A stretch of DNA of 64,000 bases. Origin: Bacteroidales bacterium SW299. Its GTDB lineage: Bacteria; Bacteroidota; Bacteroidia; Bacteroidales; Bacteroidaceae. Where the stretch lies: the NCBI GenBank assembly GCA_019550975.1, contig SDWH01000006.1, positions 62,001 through 126,000 of the forward strand, given 5' to 3'. Position 1 is the first letter of the stretch; each line of letters begins with the position of its first letter. Below the pieces are notes generated by a model that saw only the letters and a program-made list of their open reading frames with translations, searched no databases and was not told the origin of the DNA. The translations under genes and the position numbers were made by a program. Of the stretch, positions 1 to 7,926 are shown piece by piece.

Positions 1-1
1 T

Positions 2-1066
2 TATGCCGAAGGCACGTATGCCAGTCTGAACAATCTGATCTCCAGCCGGACGGATTGGCCTGTATGGTCTATGAACCTTTATAACGGCAAGTTTGCAGAT
101 TACAGGATGACATCGAAAGCCTATGCTGCACACGTTACCGATACTTATAAGGCTTTGTCGGACAGCATTGCAGCCGATAGCCTGCCGCCGCTTATGAAAG
201 CATGGATGCAGCTGTCATTGCAGGAAGAAGCCGTTGCGGCGATGCTGGGCGGCAATTACTTCCGCGAACATAATTACCGGTGTATGCACAATGAATGGAA
301 CCGCAATCCGATAAAGGGCATTGAACCGATGAAGCCGGAAGACCAGGCGGAGATCTGCAAGCTGTTTGATGTGAATAATCCGCAGCTTCTGATGGGAGCG
401 CAAGTTTCTGATTATGTCGGGAATGTCGTATATTCGGATGGAGCATGGATGGAAACGGCCGGAATACGGACGGGACTGATTCCTTCTCTGAGAAAATATG
501 TGCTTCTTGTTGACAAGGTTCAAAAAGGCACTTTGACGCAAGCCGACCTGAAAGTCTTTGGTCCGGAAGATTCTGCTTTTTATGTCGAGGCATTGGAAGC
601 GATGCAGAAAGACATTGCCGCGAAGCTAGAAGCCGTAAAAGACAAGGCGGTTATCGAGCACACTCCCGATGTACCTGTAAAAGACTTGTTCGATGCCATT
701 GTGGCTCCTTATAAGGGCAAGGTTGTGTTTGTGGATTTCTGGAACACGTGGTGCGGGCCTTGCCGTGCCTCGATCAAGGCAATCGAGCCTCTGAAAGACA
801 CGGAACTGAAGAGTGACAGGCTGGTATGGATTTATATAGCCAATGAAACATCGCCTGTTGTAAAGTATAAGACCATGATTCTCGGCATCAAGGGCAAACA
901 TTTCCGTTTGAATGACGAGCAATGGAACTATCTTTGCAAGAAATTCCACATAGATGGCATTCCTTCCTACGTATTGGTAGACAAGGACGGCTCATACAGT
1001 TTGCGCAACGATTTGCGCGATCATAACCGCCTGGTGAAAACGCTGGCGGAGAAAGTGGGACAGTAG
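2..1066 (+). CDS. TlpA-like thioredoxin-fold protein (5' end outside window)
   Basis: The reading frame is open from base 2, so the N-terminus and any signal peptide lie outside the window. The last third is a thioredoxin/TlpA-type domain: a beta strand rich in V and F leads into WNTWCGPC (WCGPC codons 749-763), followed by the helix RASIKAIEPL and, near the end, a cis-proline strand, DGIPSYVLVDKDG. The preceding ~240 residues are mostly helical and have no family I recognise. Bacteroidota carry many such periplasmic proteins, in which the CxxC pair reduces disulfides of partner proteins; that role is inferred from family. The gene converges on the nuclease gene that follows. Confidence 0.8.
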   Translation, partial: YAEGTYASLNNLISSRTDWPVWSMNLYNGKFADYRMTSKAYAAHVTDTYKALSDSIAADSLPPLMKAWMQLSLQEEAVAAMLGGNYFREHNYRCMHNEWNRNPIKGIEPMKPEDQAEICKLFDVNNPQLLMGAQVSDYVGNVVYSDGAWMETAGIRTGLIPSLRKYVLLVDKVQKGTLTQADLKVFGPEDSAFYVEALEAMQKDIAAKLEAVKDKAVIEHTPDVPVKDLFDAIVAPYKGKVVFVDFWNTWCGPCRASIKAIEPLKDTELKSDRLVWIYIANETSPVVKYKTMILGIKGKHFRLNDEQWNYLCKKFHIDGIPSYVLVDKDGSYSLRNDLRDHNRLVKTLAEKVGQ

Positions 1067-1109
1067 CTTGTGGTACATAAATCAAGCGGACAGGTCTGTC
1101 AATCGGAAC

Positions 1110-1146
1110 GGATTGCACGGCATGGACAGACAGACCCGTGCAATCC
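1110..1146. terminator. Hairpin between convergent genes
   Basis: An 11-bp perfect inverted repeat (1110-1120 with 1136-1146) with a 15-base loop lies between the convergent thioredoxin-like and nuclease genes. There is no clear T-run on either side, so termination is inferred from position and stem strength only. Confidence 0.45.
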
Positions 1147-1163
1147 TGTGATGAAAAGCAATG

Positions 1164-2042
1164 TCAGAAGTCAATGCCTTCAGGTATGGTGCTTTCGATG
1201 CGTTTCTCTATGCTGTCGGGCACTTTAGAGAAGAAATCCAGACCTGTAGCTTCTTCTACCTGGTCTACTGTTACCATGTAGTTCTTCAGATGCTGGTGAT
1301 GTGCCTTGTTTTCAAAAAGGAATCCCATGGCAATCGGATTTTTCCGGTTGTAGATCAGTACCACTTTGAAGAAGCGGTCGGGGACAGCAACCTTGTGTTC
1401 TCCAATACGCTTAGGCGACTTTGTATCGTAAATAGGTCCGCAGGCGATGTAGACCGTTCCGTATTTCTCCGCCCATTTGCGGCAGCTCTCTTCCAGGTCG
1501 CCCCAGTCGTCCCGGTTCAGTTTCCGGTTTTGCGGACAGATGTTGCTCATATAAAATGACTCTTTCATCGCCTGTTTGCTCCATTTCATGTCGGCGGCAG
1601 GAGCCATGTGTCCGCGATCGTATCCCGAATTGGTATAGTCGGACGTTACGACACGAGGCTCGGGCAGTTTCGGATCCGGCAGAAACTTGTTGGTACGCCC
1701 TTCTTCACCGGCAGTTTCCTTTCTTGTCAGTTCCCACGCCACCCAGTTCGGCGTTTTATAGACATCATTGTATGATACGGTGTAGCCCACGTGCCCGATT
1801 ACAATTTCATTCCGTTTCCTGATTGTCTTCGGGATTTCCAGTTGCAGGGAGAAGCCGTCATCTCCCGCTTCTGTTCCAGCGTTTTCGGCAGTGCCGGTTT
1901 TATTCTCTATAGCCTTAGCCGTTTCGGGCGTGAACACTTTCTCTCCGTTCTGGTGGATGTAGAGTGCCCCAACAATAACCGCCGCCAGCAGAATGAATCC
2001 TTTTAGGCCTCCTCCAGATTGCTTTTTGTTCTTCCTTGCCAT
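1164..2042 (-). CDS. DNA/RNA non-specific endonuclease (NUC1 family), membrane-anchored
   Basis: The 292-residue product has a short basic N-terminus and one hydrophobic segment (about residues 14-28), so it is probably anchored with the enzyme domain outside the cytoplasm. The family signature DRGHMAPA is at residues 142-149; His145 is the expected general base and the NRDDW region carries the metal-binding Asn. The ATG at 2042 was chosen because upstream codons lie inside the preceding gene. That gene's stop codon ends one base before this ATG, so the two are co-transcribed and probably translationally coupled. Family members cut DNA and RNA without sequence preference, using Mg2+. The substrate in this organism is unknown. 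Confidence 0.85.
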   Translation of the reverse strand: MARKNKKQSGGGLKGFILLAAVIVGALYIHQNGEKVFTPETAKAIENKTGTAENAGTEAGDDGFSLQLEIPKTIRKRNEIVIGHVGYTVSYNDVYKTPNWVAWELTRKETAGEEGRTNKFLPDPKLPEPRVVTSDYTNSGYDRGHMAPAADMKWSKQAMKESFYMSNICPQNRKLNRDDWGDLEESCRKWAEKYGTVYIACGPIYDTKSPKRIGEHKVAVPDRFFKVVLIYNRKNPIAMGFLFENKAHHQHLKNYMVTVDQVEEATGLDFFSKVPDSIEKRIESTIPEGIDF

Positions 2043-2043
2043 A

Positions 2044-2502
2044 TCACAGGAGTTTGAAGCGCATGCGGAAGATTCCGTCTTTATAGTCGTGGCTGATGAT
2101 TTTGAACGTGCCGATTTCGGAAGTGTTCTGTACATGTGCGCCTATGCAAAGGCAGTCGTCATAGTCGCCCACTTTGACTATACGTACTGTATCGGAAGCG
2201 TTTTCGGGAAGTCTTTTCATATCAAAGCGAGCAGCGGCTTCCTCTTGTGTGATAAATTCGGTTGTCACGTCCAGGTGGCGGCCGATGACTTCGTTTACGG
2301 TTGTTTCGATCCGTGCAATATCTTCGTCCGTCAAGGCCTGCGGCAGAGCAAAGTCGAGTTTGCTTTTCTTGCGTTCGATATGGGCGGAAACAGCGCGCCC
2401 GCATCCGAAAAGATTGACCATCGTGCGGTTCACGATATGCTCACATGTATGCATGGGAGGATATTCCTGCTTGTTGTGTTCGTTCAGTTGGGGTTGTTCC
2501 AT
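2044..2502 (-). CDS. AlaX-like tRNA-editing domain protein
   Basis: The protein has 152 residues. It resembles the editing domain of alanyl- and threonyl-tRNA synthetases: a HTCEH motif (residues 18-22, standing for the HxxxH metal ligands) and a C-terminal DDCLCIGAHVQNTSEIG block (Cys117 or Cys119 and His123, standing for CxxxH). Stand-alone proteins of this kind (AlaX) hydrolyse mischarged tRNA, typically Ser-tRNA-Ala. The protein is shorter than most AlaX proteins and its substrate cannot be read from sequence. It is the first gene of a two-gene operon with the NUC1 nuclease, driven by a strong promoter ~150 bases upstream with a terminator-like hairpin in the leader. Confidence 0.75.
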   Translation of the reverse strand: MEQPQLNEHNKQEYPPMHTCEHIVNRTMVNLFGCGRAVSAHIERKKSKLDFALPQALTDEDIARIETTVNEVIGRHLDVTTEFITQEEAAARFDMKRLPENASDTVRIVKVGDYDDCLCIGAHVQNTSEIGTFKIISHDYKDGIFRMRFKLL

Positions 2503-2589
2503 AAGATATACGATAATTTGGTTCGCAAAATTACATTAAAAATCAGAATCAGAAAGTTTTTTCGGAAGAATATCCGGACGGGCGGACAT

Positions 2590-2614
2590 AAAAAAAGGAG
2601 TACCGCTGTACTCC
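2590..2614 (-). terminator. Intrinsic terminator inside the leader of the AlaX-like gene
   Basis: A 7-bp perfect stem (2597-2603 with 2608-2614) with a 4-base loop is followed on the minus strand by seven T residues (2590-2596). It lies between the promoter at 2658-2688 and the start codon at 2502, about 60 bases after the expected transcription start, so it would make either a short RNA or an attenuated leader. Confidence 0.7.
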
Positions 2615-2657
2615 AACCTTTGTTAACCTTAAATCTAATACTATGAAAAACACATTG

Positions 2658-2688
2658 CAAAGATACGGACTTTTCCGTTATCCGCAAA
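2658..2688 (-). promoter_or_regulatory. Bacteroidota promoter for the AlaX-like/nuclease operon
   Basis: Read on the minus strand, TATCTTTG (2658-2665) matches the TAnnTTTG -7 box and TTTG (2685-2688) lies 19 bases further upstream, a near-ideal spacing. Confidence 0.7.
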
Positions 2689-2750
2689 TAAGGGAGCTGT
2701 AAAAAACGCGTGAATAACTTTTTTTATGGAATTGGATGGCGTGGTGCGCT

Positions 2751-2780
2751 TTTGTTAACAGACTTTTTTGTTTACCTTTG
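2751..2780 (+). promoter_or_regulatory. Bacteroidota promoter for the HpaII-like gene
   Basis: TTTG at 2751-2754 and TACCTTTG at 2773-2780 are separated by 18 bases. The start codon follows 26 bases after the box, giving a leader of about 20 bases. Confidence 0.75.
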
Positions 2781-2806
2781 CGCTGAATTAAAAAATGTAG
2801 AAGAAA

Positions 2807-3892
2807 ATGGCATTTGAAGCAACCAAAAGAGAATGGGGGGAATTGTATGCATTTTTCCGCCTGTTGGCCGACGGTCATGTATATTCCGGCACTCCCGATG
2901 TTAAGAAGAATGTAGCTCAGTGTCTGCCTGTGGCGATGGTGCAGCGCGTGGAACACGACGGTATCCGGCGTTATATCGTGGAAAAGGATGAGATACGCAT
3001 ACAGGGAGAGAATATCGACAAGCGGATTCCACGTGAAGACTTTGCAACTGTGGCGGACTTGATTCTGGACGGCATCCGGAATACCCAAGGAGATGAAGTG
3101 ACTTCTCCGGATGGGGTGGAGGAGTTTCTGGATGAGGTGCTGATTTACGATATGGAGGCGAAAACTGAAGACCGTACGGACTTGAGCGTTGCTTTTTATT
3201 CGGAAAATGCGCCTCTGGTGGGCTTTTCCGTGCGTTCCCGCCTGGGTGTCATGTTTCCTCTGCTTGACGGGGGGCGTGCTGCCAACTTCAAGTTTGAGCA
3301 GACGGGAGTTAAATTTTCTTCGCCGACCATCAATAAAATCAATGCAACGGGCGAGGAGGACGATGTGATTTCCCGGATGCTGATGATTGAGCGTTTGGGA
3401 GGCGTATTGAAATACAATGACGTGGCCGACAAAATTTTCCGCAGCAACGTGTCGATGATTGACTTGCATATGGGCCGTCTGCTGGGAGAAATGACACGTC
3501 TGATGTGGCTTGACGGAATCACCAGAGTGTCCGAACTTACAGAAGAAATCAAGAAGGTTAATCCGCTTAAAATAAAGGATGAGCTGGTCAGCAAACATGG
3601 CTTCTATGAATATAAGGTCAAGGAGTTTCTGCTGGCGATAGCGTCCGGCATGCGTCCGGCAAAATTGTACAATGGAACCGATTCGGCTATCGGCGGGATG
3701 CTGTTTGTGACCGGAAACGGAGAGGTGCTTTGCTATCAGCGTGCATTCCGACAGACGTTTGCCGATTTTCTGTTCTTCAATACACGTCTTGAAAAAGGCT
3801 CTACGGAGAAGGACAGGTACGGGTATTTGGAGCGTGAAAACGGGACTTACTATTTCAAGCTGAATCTGAAAGTGGGCTTGCTGAAAAGATAA
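2807..3892 (+). CDS. HpaII-family type II restriction endonuclease, solitary
   Basis: The 361-residue product is close in length to R.HpaII and follows that family throughout. An N-terminal KREWGELYAFFRLLADG block is followed by a central D(L)SVAF...GFSVRSRLG segment, then AANFKFEQTG, KVNPL, YEYKVKEFLLAIASGMRPA, a GG(M)LFVTGNGEVLCY strand and a C-terminal NTRLEKGST. HpaII cuts CCGG. The central segment is where I would place a PD-(D/E)xK-like core; the position where I expect Lys is Arg here. No DNA methyltransferase gene lies on either side, unlike a normal restriction-modification pair. The gene has its own strong promoter and terminator and ordinary base composition, so it is not obviously a recent arrival. 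Activity is unproven. Confidence 0.72.
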   Translation: MAFEATKREWGELYAFFRLLADGHVYSGTPDVKKNVAQCLPVAMVQRVEHDGIRRYIVEKDEIRIQGENIDKRIPREDFATVADLILDGIRNTQGDEVTSPDGVEEFLDEVLIYDMEAKTEDRTDLSVAFYSENAPLVGFSVRSRLGVMFPLLDGGRAANFKFEQTGVKFSSPTINKINATGEEDDVISRMLMIERLGGVLKYNDVADKIFRSNVSMIDLHMGRLLGEMTRLMWLDGITRVSELTEEIKKVNPLKIKDELVSKHGFYEYKVKEFLLAIASGMRPAKLYNGTDSAIGGMLFVTGNGEVLCYQRAFRQTFADFLFFNTRLEKGSTEKDRYGYLERENGTYYFKLNLKVGLLKR

Positions 3893-3940
3893 CGTGCAGG
3901 CCAGAGCAGAAAACAATCCGGATATAGAAAGCCTTGAATG

Positions 3941-3993
3941 CAAAGGCACAAGAAAAGCGGCGGTGAGTACCATCGCATCCTCTTGTGCCTTTG
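3941..3993. terminator. Bidirectional terminator hairpin
   Basis: A 13-bp perfect stem (3941-3953 with 3981-3993) lies between the convergent HpaII-like and dihydroorotate-dehydrogenase-like genes. Confidence 0.65.
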
Positions 3994-4013
3994 GCATTTC
4001 AGGATATTGAAAA

Positions 4014-4991
4014 TTACCCTTTGTATTCGCTGTAATACTTCATGAACTGGGTACGTTCGAACGGATTGACTTCTCCTACGGTGCAGGCATTCATCTTTCC
4101 TTTGAAGCTGGCTACCGATTCATATCCTTTATCCTTCATCCACTCAGCCAATGTCTGCTTCATGGCTTCTGCTTCTTCCAATCCGTGCTGATAGAACGCA
4201 CTGCAAATTTCTACAGCAGAAGCTCCTGCGAGAATTGCTTTTATTATGCCCTTCCCGTCATATATTCCGCCGGATACGGCATAATCCAGCTGCGGCACCT
4301 CTGCCGAAGCGATGGCTGTCCAGCGTATGCGTTCTGCCAGTTCATGCGGATTGCTCAACACGCTGATATGAGTCAGGCTTTGACTGTCGATGTTGATGTC
4401 AGGCTGGTAGAAGCGGTTGAACAGAACCACGGCGGCCGCCCCGTTGGCATAGAGCTGATTGACCAGTGCGACCGGGTTCGTAAAGTTGCTTCCCAGCTTG
4501 AATATGACCGGAATGTTCACGGCTTTTTTGATGTGACGCAAGATTTCGATATGCCGCTGTTCAAAACTGCCGTAGGCATATTCCTTTCCTGTTTGCAGCG
4601 AGAGCACGTTCAGTTCCAGCGCATCAGCGCCAGCCTCTTCCATCAGCCGCGCAAAATCTGTCCATTCGCTGTCGCTGTAGCAGTTGATGCTGGCTATGAC
4701 CGGAATCCGGCAACTTTTTTTAGCTTCTCTGATAAGGTCTACATGATGGCTCAGCGCATGTGAGCGTACATACGTCTGCAGGTAATCCTCCGCTTCGGGC
4801 GAACCATATCCGTCCATGTGTCCGCTTTCTGCCTTGATTTGTTCTTCGAACACTGATTTCAGTACGACAGCTCCAGCTCCCGCTTTTTCAATTGCCTTGA
4901 TTTTTTCTGCGCTGTCTGTCAGTCCGGAACTCCCGACAATAATCGGATTCTCGAGCGATAGCCCCGCAAAAGTCGTTTTCAGTTGTAGCAT
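4014..4991 (-). CDS. Dihydroorotate dehydrogenase-like FMN protein
   Basis: The 325-residue product has the layout of a DHOD-type TIM barrel: ENPIIVGSSGLT near the N-terminus, IPVIASINCYS, ADALELNVL, IPVIFKLGSNFTNPV, AAAVVLFNRF, then VSGGIYDGKGIIKAILAGASAVEICSAF, which in the family binds FMN phosphate. It differs from PyrD in lacking the usual catalytic-loop context, and Bacteroidota usually keep a separate pyrD, so pyrimidine synthesis is only one possibility; other members of the fold reduce thymine/uracil or act in electron transfer. It is last in a group with DUF4494 and yggS genes (122 bases after yggS) and shares no visible promoter of its own. Confidence 0.75.
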   Translation of the reverse strand: MLQLKTTFAGLSLENPIIVGSSGLTDSAEKIKAIEKAGAGAVVLKSVFEEQIKAESGHMDGYGSPEAEDYLQTYVRSHALSHHVDLIREAKKSCRIPVIASINCYSDSEWTDFARLMEEAGADALELNVLSLQTGKEYAYGSFEQRHIEILRHIKKAVNIPVIFKLGSNFTNPVALVNQLYANGAAAVVLFNRFYQPDINIDSQSLTHISVLSNPHELAERIRWTAIASAEVPQLDYAVSGGIYDGKGIIKAILAGASAVEICSAFYQHGLEEAEAMKQTLAEWMKDKGYESVASFKGKMNACTVGEVNPFERTQFMKYYSEYKG

Positions 4992-5113
4992 GTGTTTATG
5001 GTATTAAATTGTCATTTTACTCTCCATCGCAGGTTTGTACAGCGTTGCCGGCGGTTGCCTTGACGCTGTTCTGCTTCTCGGTTTCCGGCAATGCCTTGTG
5101 TGAAATCTTCCGG

Positions 5114-5782
5114 TCAATAGACTCTTTCACCGAAAATTTTGCTGCCCACGCGTACCATTGTGCTTCCTTCCCTGACGGCAAGCTGATAGTCGTGCGACAT
5201 GCCCATCGAAATTTCTTTAAAGGTATCGATGCCGTTGAAGTAAGTATTCTTCAGCTCGTTGAAGAAGTCGTGCAGACGCGCGAATTCCTTGCATATCTCA
5301 GCTTCGTCATCTGTGTTTGTCGCCATGCCCATCACTCCGCTGATTGCCACATTCGTCAGTTCTTTCCATTTGCCTTCGCCCAGCATCTGCCTGCACGAGT
5401 CGAAAGTGAAACCGTATTTGGTGTCTTCCTCAGCAATGTGGATTTCCAGCAGGCAGGGGATTACGCGTCCGCATTTGGCAGCCTGCTTGTTGATCTCTGC
5501 CAGCAGTTTGTAGGAGTCCACCGCATCAATCATGGCGATGTAAGGAGCGATGTATTTCACCTTGTTTGTTTGCAGATGTCCGATGAAATGCCATTCGATG
5601 TCTTTGGGGAGAACTTCCTGCTTGAGGTTCAGCTCCTGTTCCTTGCTTTCGCCGAAGATCCGTTGTCCTGCCGCATACGCTGCTTCGATCGCTTCGCTGG
5701 GGTGAAACTTGGAAACAGCTACCAGGCGGACATGCGGAGGAAGCTGCGCAAGCACTTCTTTTATGTTTTTCTGAATATCCAT
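5114..5782 (-). CDS. YggS-family PLP homeostasis protein
   Basis: At 222 residues it has the size of YggS/PLPBP. It carries the PLP-binding lysine in VAVSKFHPSE (Lys25), the EWHFIGHLQTNK block, EIHIAEEDTKYGF, SGVMGMAT and the C-terminal ISMGMSHDYQLAVREGSTMVRVGSKIFGER that holds the cofactor phosphate. The family binds PLP without known enzymatic activity and buffers free PLP in the cytoplasm. It follows the DUF4494 gene by 19 bases and so is probably read from the promoter at 6455. Confidence 0.9.
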   Translation of the reverse strand: MDIQKNIKEVLAQLPPHVRLVAVSKFHPSEAIEAAYAAGQRIFGESKEQELNLKQEVLPKDIEWHFIGHLQTNKVKYIAPYIAMIDAVDSYKLLAEINKQAAKCGRVIPCLLEIHIAEEDTKYGFTFDSCRQMLGEGKWKELTNVAISGVMGMATNTDDEAEICKEFARLHDFFNELKNTYFNGIDTFKEISMGMSHDYQLAVREGSTMVRVGSKIFGERVY

Positions 5783-5801
5783 GGCAATCTGTCTTTATCT
5801 G

Positions 5802-6281
5802 TTATCTTTTGTCCGCTTCGGGAAATTCCGGCTTTACGTCCGGTTCGGCCGAATAAGGATATACATCCATGATAGCGGTTTCTGCCACTGATGCAATTAC
5901 ATAGTCGGCCATTGTCCCTTTCATGCCTTCGTCGAGTTTCTTCACGGCATCGCGCAGGTCGGCGGCCTGTACCAGTACGTTGGTTGCCGTCTTTTTCTCT
6001 GTTCCGCTTTTTTCGTCCAGTGTGATGAAATACAGTTTGCACTTGAACCACCGGTCGGCAGCGTCTTCTTCGCAAGGAAACAGTTCGCTGTAATTCGCCC
6101 GCTTGATGTCGGCGACAGTAAATTCGCCGCTTATGAAGGGAGTGATTTCTTCAATTATGCGCGATTCGGCTTCCGTGAAGCTGAGCGCATCTACCAGATA
6201 GGGTTCCGTCACTTTTTTGTTCATGCCGTTTTCGGCTACTTTCTCGTAACGGATTTTGCATTCAAACCAGTTATGCATCAT
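5802..6281 (-). CDS. DUF4494 family protein
   Basis: The 159-residue soluble protein shows two internal repeats of the type HNWFECKIRYEKV / DRWFKCKLYFITL, each followed by a helix (ALSFTEAESRIIEEI and ADLRDAVKKLDEGM). This is the pattern of the Bacteroidota family DUF4494, whose function is unknown. The C-terminal tail is acidic and disordered. Two adjacent ATG codons (6281 and 6278) could start it. It opens a group with yggS and the DHOD-like gene, behind a TATCTTTG box about 175 bases upstream. Confidence 0.75.
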   Translation of the reverse strand: MMHNWFECKIRYEKVAENGMNKKVTEPYLVDALSFTEAESRIIEEITPFISGEFTVADIKRANYSELFPCEEDAADRWFKCKLYFITLDEKSGTEKKTATNVLVQAADLRDAVKKLDEGMKGTMADYVIASVAETAIMDVYPYSAEPDVKPEFPEADKR

Positions 6282-6454
6282 AATTGTTTCGTAATAGTCT
6301 GTTCGTTTTATAATTAATGAATAGGAACGTGTCCGGAGTCTTGCTGCACTGTAAAAAAGTCGTCAAGACAGAACCGCAGCATTTGAAGTGACGGATTGTT
6401 TTCACAAACTTTTTCCGTTTGCAAGGCAACGGGACATCGGCCGTATCTGTTCTA

Positions 6455-6462
6455 CAAAGATA
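6455..6462 (-). promoter_or_regulatory. -7 box for the DUF4494-yggS-DHOD-like group
   Basis: On the minus strand this reads TATCTTTG. The upstream TTG element is not clear. It implies a leader of about 165 bases, in which I see no recognisable riboswitch. Confidence 0.5.
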
Positions 6463-6504
6463 CGACTAATAATGAAACAGCGAAATAATTTATGCAAAAA
6501 TCCG

Positions 6505-7740
6505 TCATTCGCGCTGCTTGCACCGGTTCTGCTGCATAAATTCCTGGATGGCCTCCGTGTGGTTCCCTTTAATGAGAATATGATGGTTGCCCAAGGGGTT
6601 TTGCAGGAAGTAGCTTACGGGATTGTTGAGCTTGACCGTTACCTGAGTCCGGCAGCAAGTCACCAGGTTGGTGTTTGCGGTAAGATATCCGGCAGATACA
6701 AAATATTCGTCCAGGCATTCTCCCCCGCATTTGAACAGCGTCACTTCACCTTCGTGCATGATTCCCTGGATGCCGATTCCTGTTTCCGATTCAAACTGGG
6801 TGCGGATGATAAACTCGTCTGTCATTGTTGTGGGAATGGAACAGTGGGCCAGCAGCACTTCATTCCGCTTTGTGTCGATGAACGAAGGATTTGCCATGAA
6901 CCCCGGCTGTCCGGTCAGTTCCTTCACCATAAGCAATGTCATGATCGACTGCAGGTCGCCCTCGCATCCCGCAGGAATGCCTTCGTCGTTCAGGAGCGAA
7001 AGGGCCAGGCATCCGGTTGTCTTCAATGTCTGAATAAGCGAGAAACAGGATACGGTTGCTGCGCTCAGCTTATGCTTCGTGCATACGTCCTTCACCGCTT
7101 TGTGCAGCCTCATTGCTCTGTACAGGTCTTCGGGTGTAACGTCCTGAATGGCTTTCACGCGTGAAACAAGTCTGGACGCTTCCATGCCGATTTCGTCATC
7201 GGTCGTGTTATAGAAGTTCTTTTCCACTTCCTCGATGGGGATATCTACATAGCTCACTCCCCAGCGCTGTCCGGCGAGCAGGTAGTCGACATGGCTTGAA
7301 ACGAGCCACGGAGCCGGTGTGCCCACCACTCCGATGCGTTTGTTTTTCAGGCTCCGTTTGGCGGCGAAAGCCTTGTGGTGAAGCAGCACCTGTTTCACCA
7401 TTTCATCGGGATGTCCGTGGATAATTTTCACTTTCATGTCGCGTGTCCGTATCCAGGCCGATATTTCAAGTGCGGCGGCCAATGAGTTGTTTGAGCCGTC
7501 GGTAAGCAGCGTGATGGGATAGGGGAGCAGGCTGAAGTTGCGCACCACAGCGCTCTCTACTCCTCCGCTGGCAATGAAAGCCAGTTTATAGGCATTTGAA
7601 GGGATATCGTCGGTTTGAGTATAGTTGACCAGATGCAGCGTGAAATATTTTTCGAGCGCCACGAACAGCGATTTATGGGCCTCATACACTTGCTCTTTCC
7701 GGTAAGTATCGGCATTGAATATAATAAGATAAAGATTCAT
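6505..7740 (-). CDS. L-fucose/L-arabinose isomerase-fold protein, substrate unknown
   Basis: The 411-residue protein begins MNLYLIIFNADTYRK and has an N-terminal Rossmann-like half, then KRIGVVGTPAPWLVSS and a C-terminal half resembling fucose isomerase: CFSLIQTLKTTGCLALSLLNDEGIPAGCEGD and a later HCSIPTT block. In that family Glu and Asp of the GxEGD-type segment and a His bind Mn2+. It is shorter than FucI (about 590), matching the smaller FucI-like proteins of Bacteroidota rather than FucI itself. No fucose or arabinose pathway genes lie nearby. I chose the ATG at 7740, because the upstream start would put 20 residues of unlike sequence over the promoter. It is divergent from the aminotransferase gene. 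Confidence 0.7.
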   Translation of the reverse strand: MNLYLIIFNADTYRKEQVYEAHKSLFVALEKYFTLHLVNYTQTDDIPSNAYKLAFIASGGVESAVVRNFSLLPYPITLLTDGSNNSLAAALEISAWIRTRDMKVKIIHGHPDEMVKQVLLHHKAFAAKRSLKNKRIGVVGTPAPWLVSSHVDYLLAGQRWGVSYVDIPIEEVEKNFYNTTDDEIGMEASRLVSRVKAIQDVTPEDLYRAMRLHKAVKDVCTKHKLSAATVSCFSLIQTLKTTGCLALSLLNDEGIPAGCEGDLQSIMTLLMVKELTGQPGFMANPSFIDTKRNEVLLAHCSIPTTMTDEFIIRTQFESETGIGIQGIMHEGEVTLFKCGGECLDEYFVSAGYLTANTNLVTCCRTQVTVKLNNPVSYFLQNPLGNHHILIKGNHTEAIQEFMQQNRCKQRE

Positions 7741-7766
7741 ACCTATTGATGTTTTTGTTTCTGAAG

Positions 7767-7774
7767 CAAACATA
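7767..7774 (-). promoter_or_regulatory. -7 box for the isomerase-like gene
   Basis: On the minus strand this reads TATGTTTG, 27 bases before the chosen ATG. A possible TTG lies 23 bases further upstream, slightly too far. Confidence 0.5.
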
Positions 7775-7863
7775 CGGCTTTTTTTCTGAAAAGCAGTCAA
7801 CGGTTAACTGAAAAGGAGTTAAAGTAAATGAATATCCGCATTCTGTTTAATTTTTCAAACGTA

Positions 7864-7897
7864 TTGTTGCTAAATTACGGCAATCAAGTTATCTTTG
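7864..7897 (+). promoter_or_regulatory. Bacteroidota promoter for the aminotransferase gene
   Basis: TTGTTG (7864-7869) and TATCTTTG (7890-7897) are separated by 20 bases. The start codon follows 29 bases after the box. Confidence 0.7.
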
Positions 7898-7926
7898 CAT
7901 TTCAAAAACAAATAATTTATAAAAAT

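Noticed and set aside
2678-3997. Long minus-strand open frame opposite the HpaII-like gene
   Set aside because: It lies antisense to a gene with promoter, family resemblance and terminator; its His/Phe-rich composition is that of a shadow frame.
2503-4013. Restriction-modification pair
   Set aside because: No methyltransferase motif (such as the cytosine methylase PCQ or ENV blocks) is visible in genes flanking the HpaII-like enzyme.
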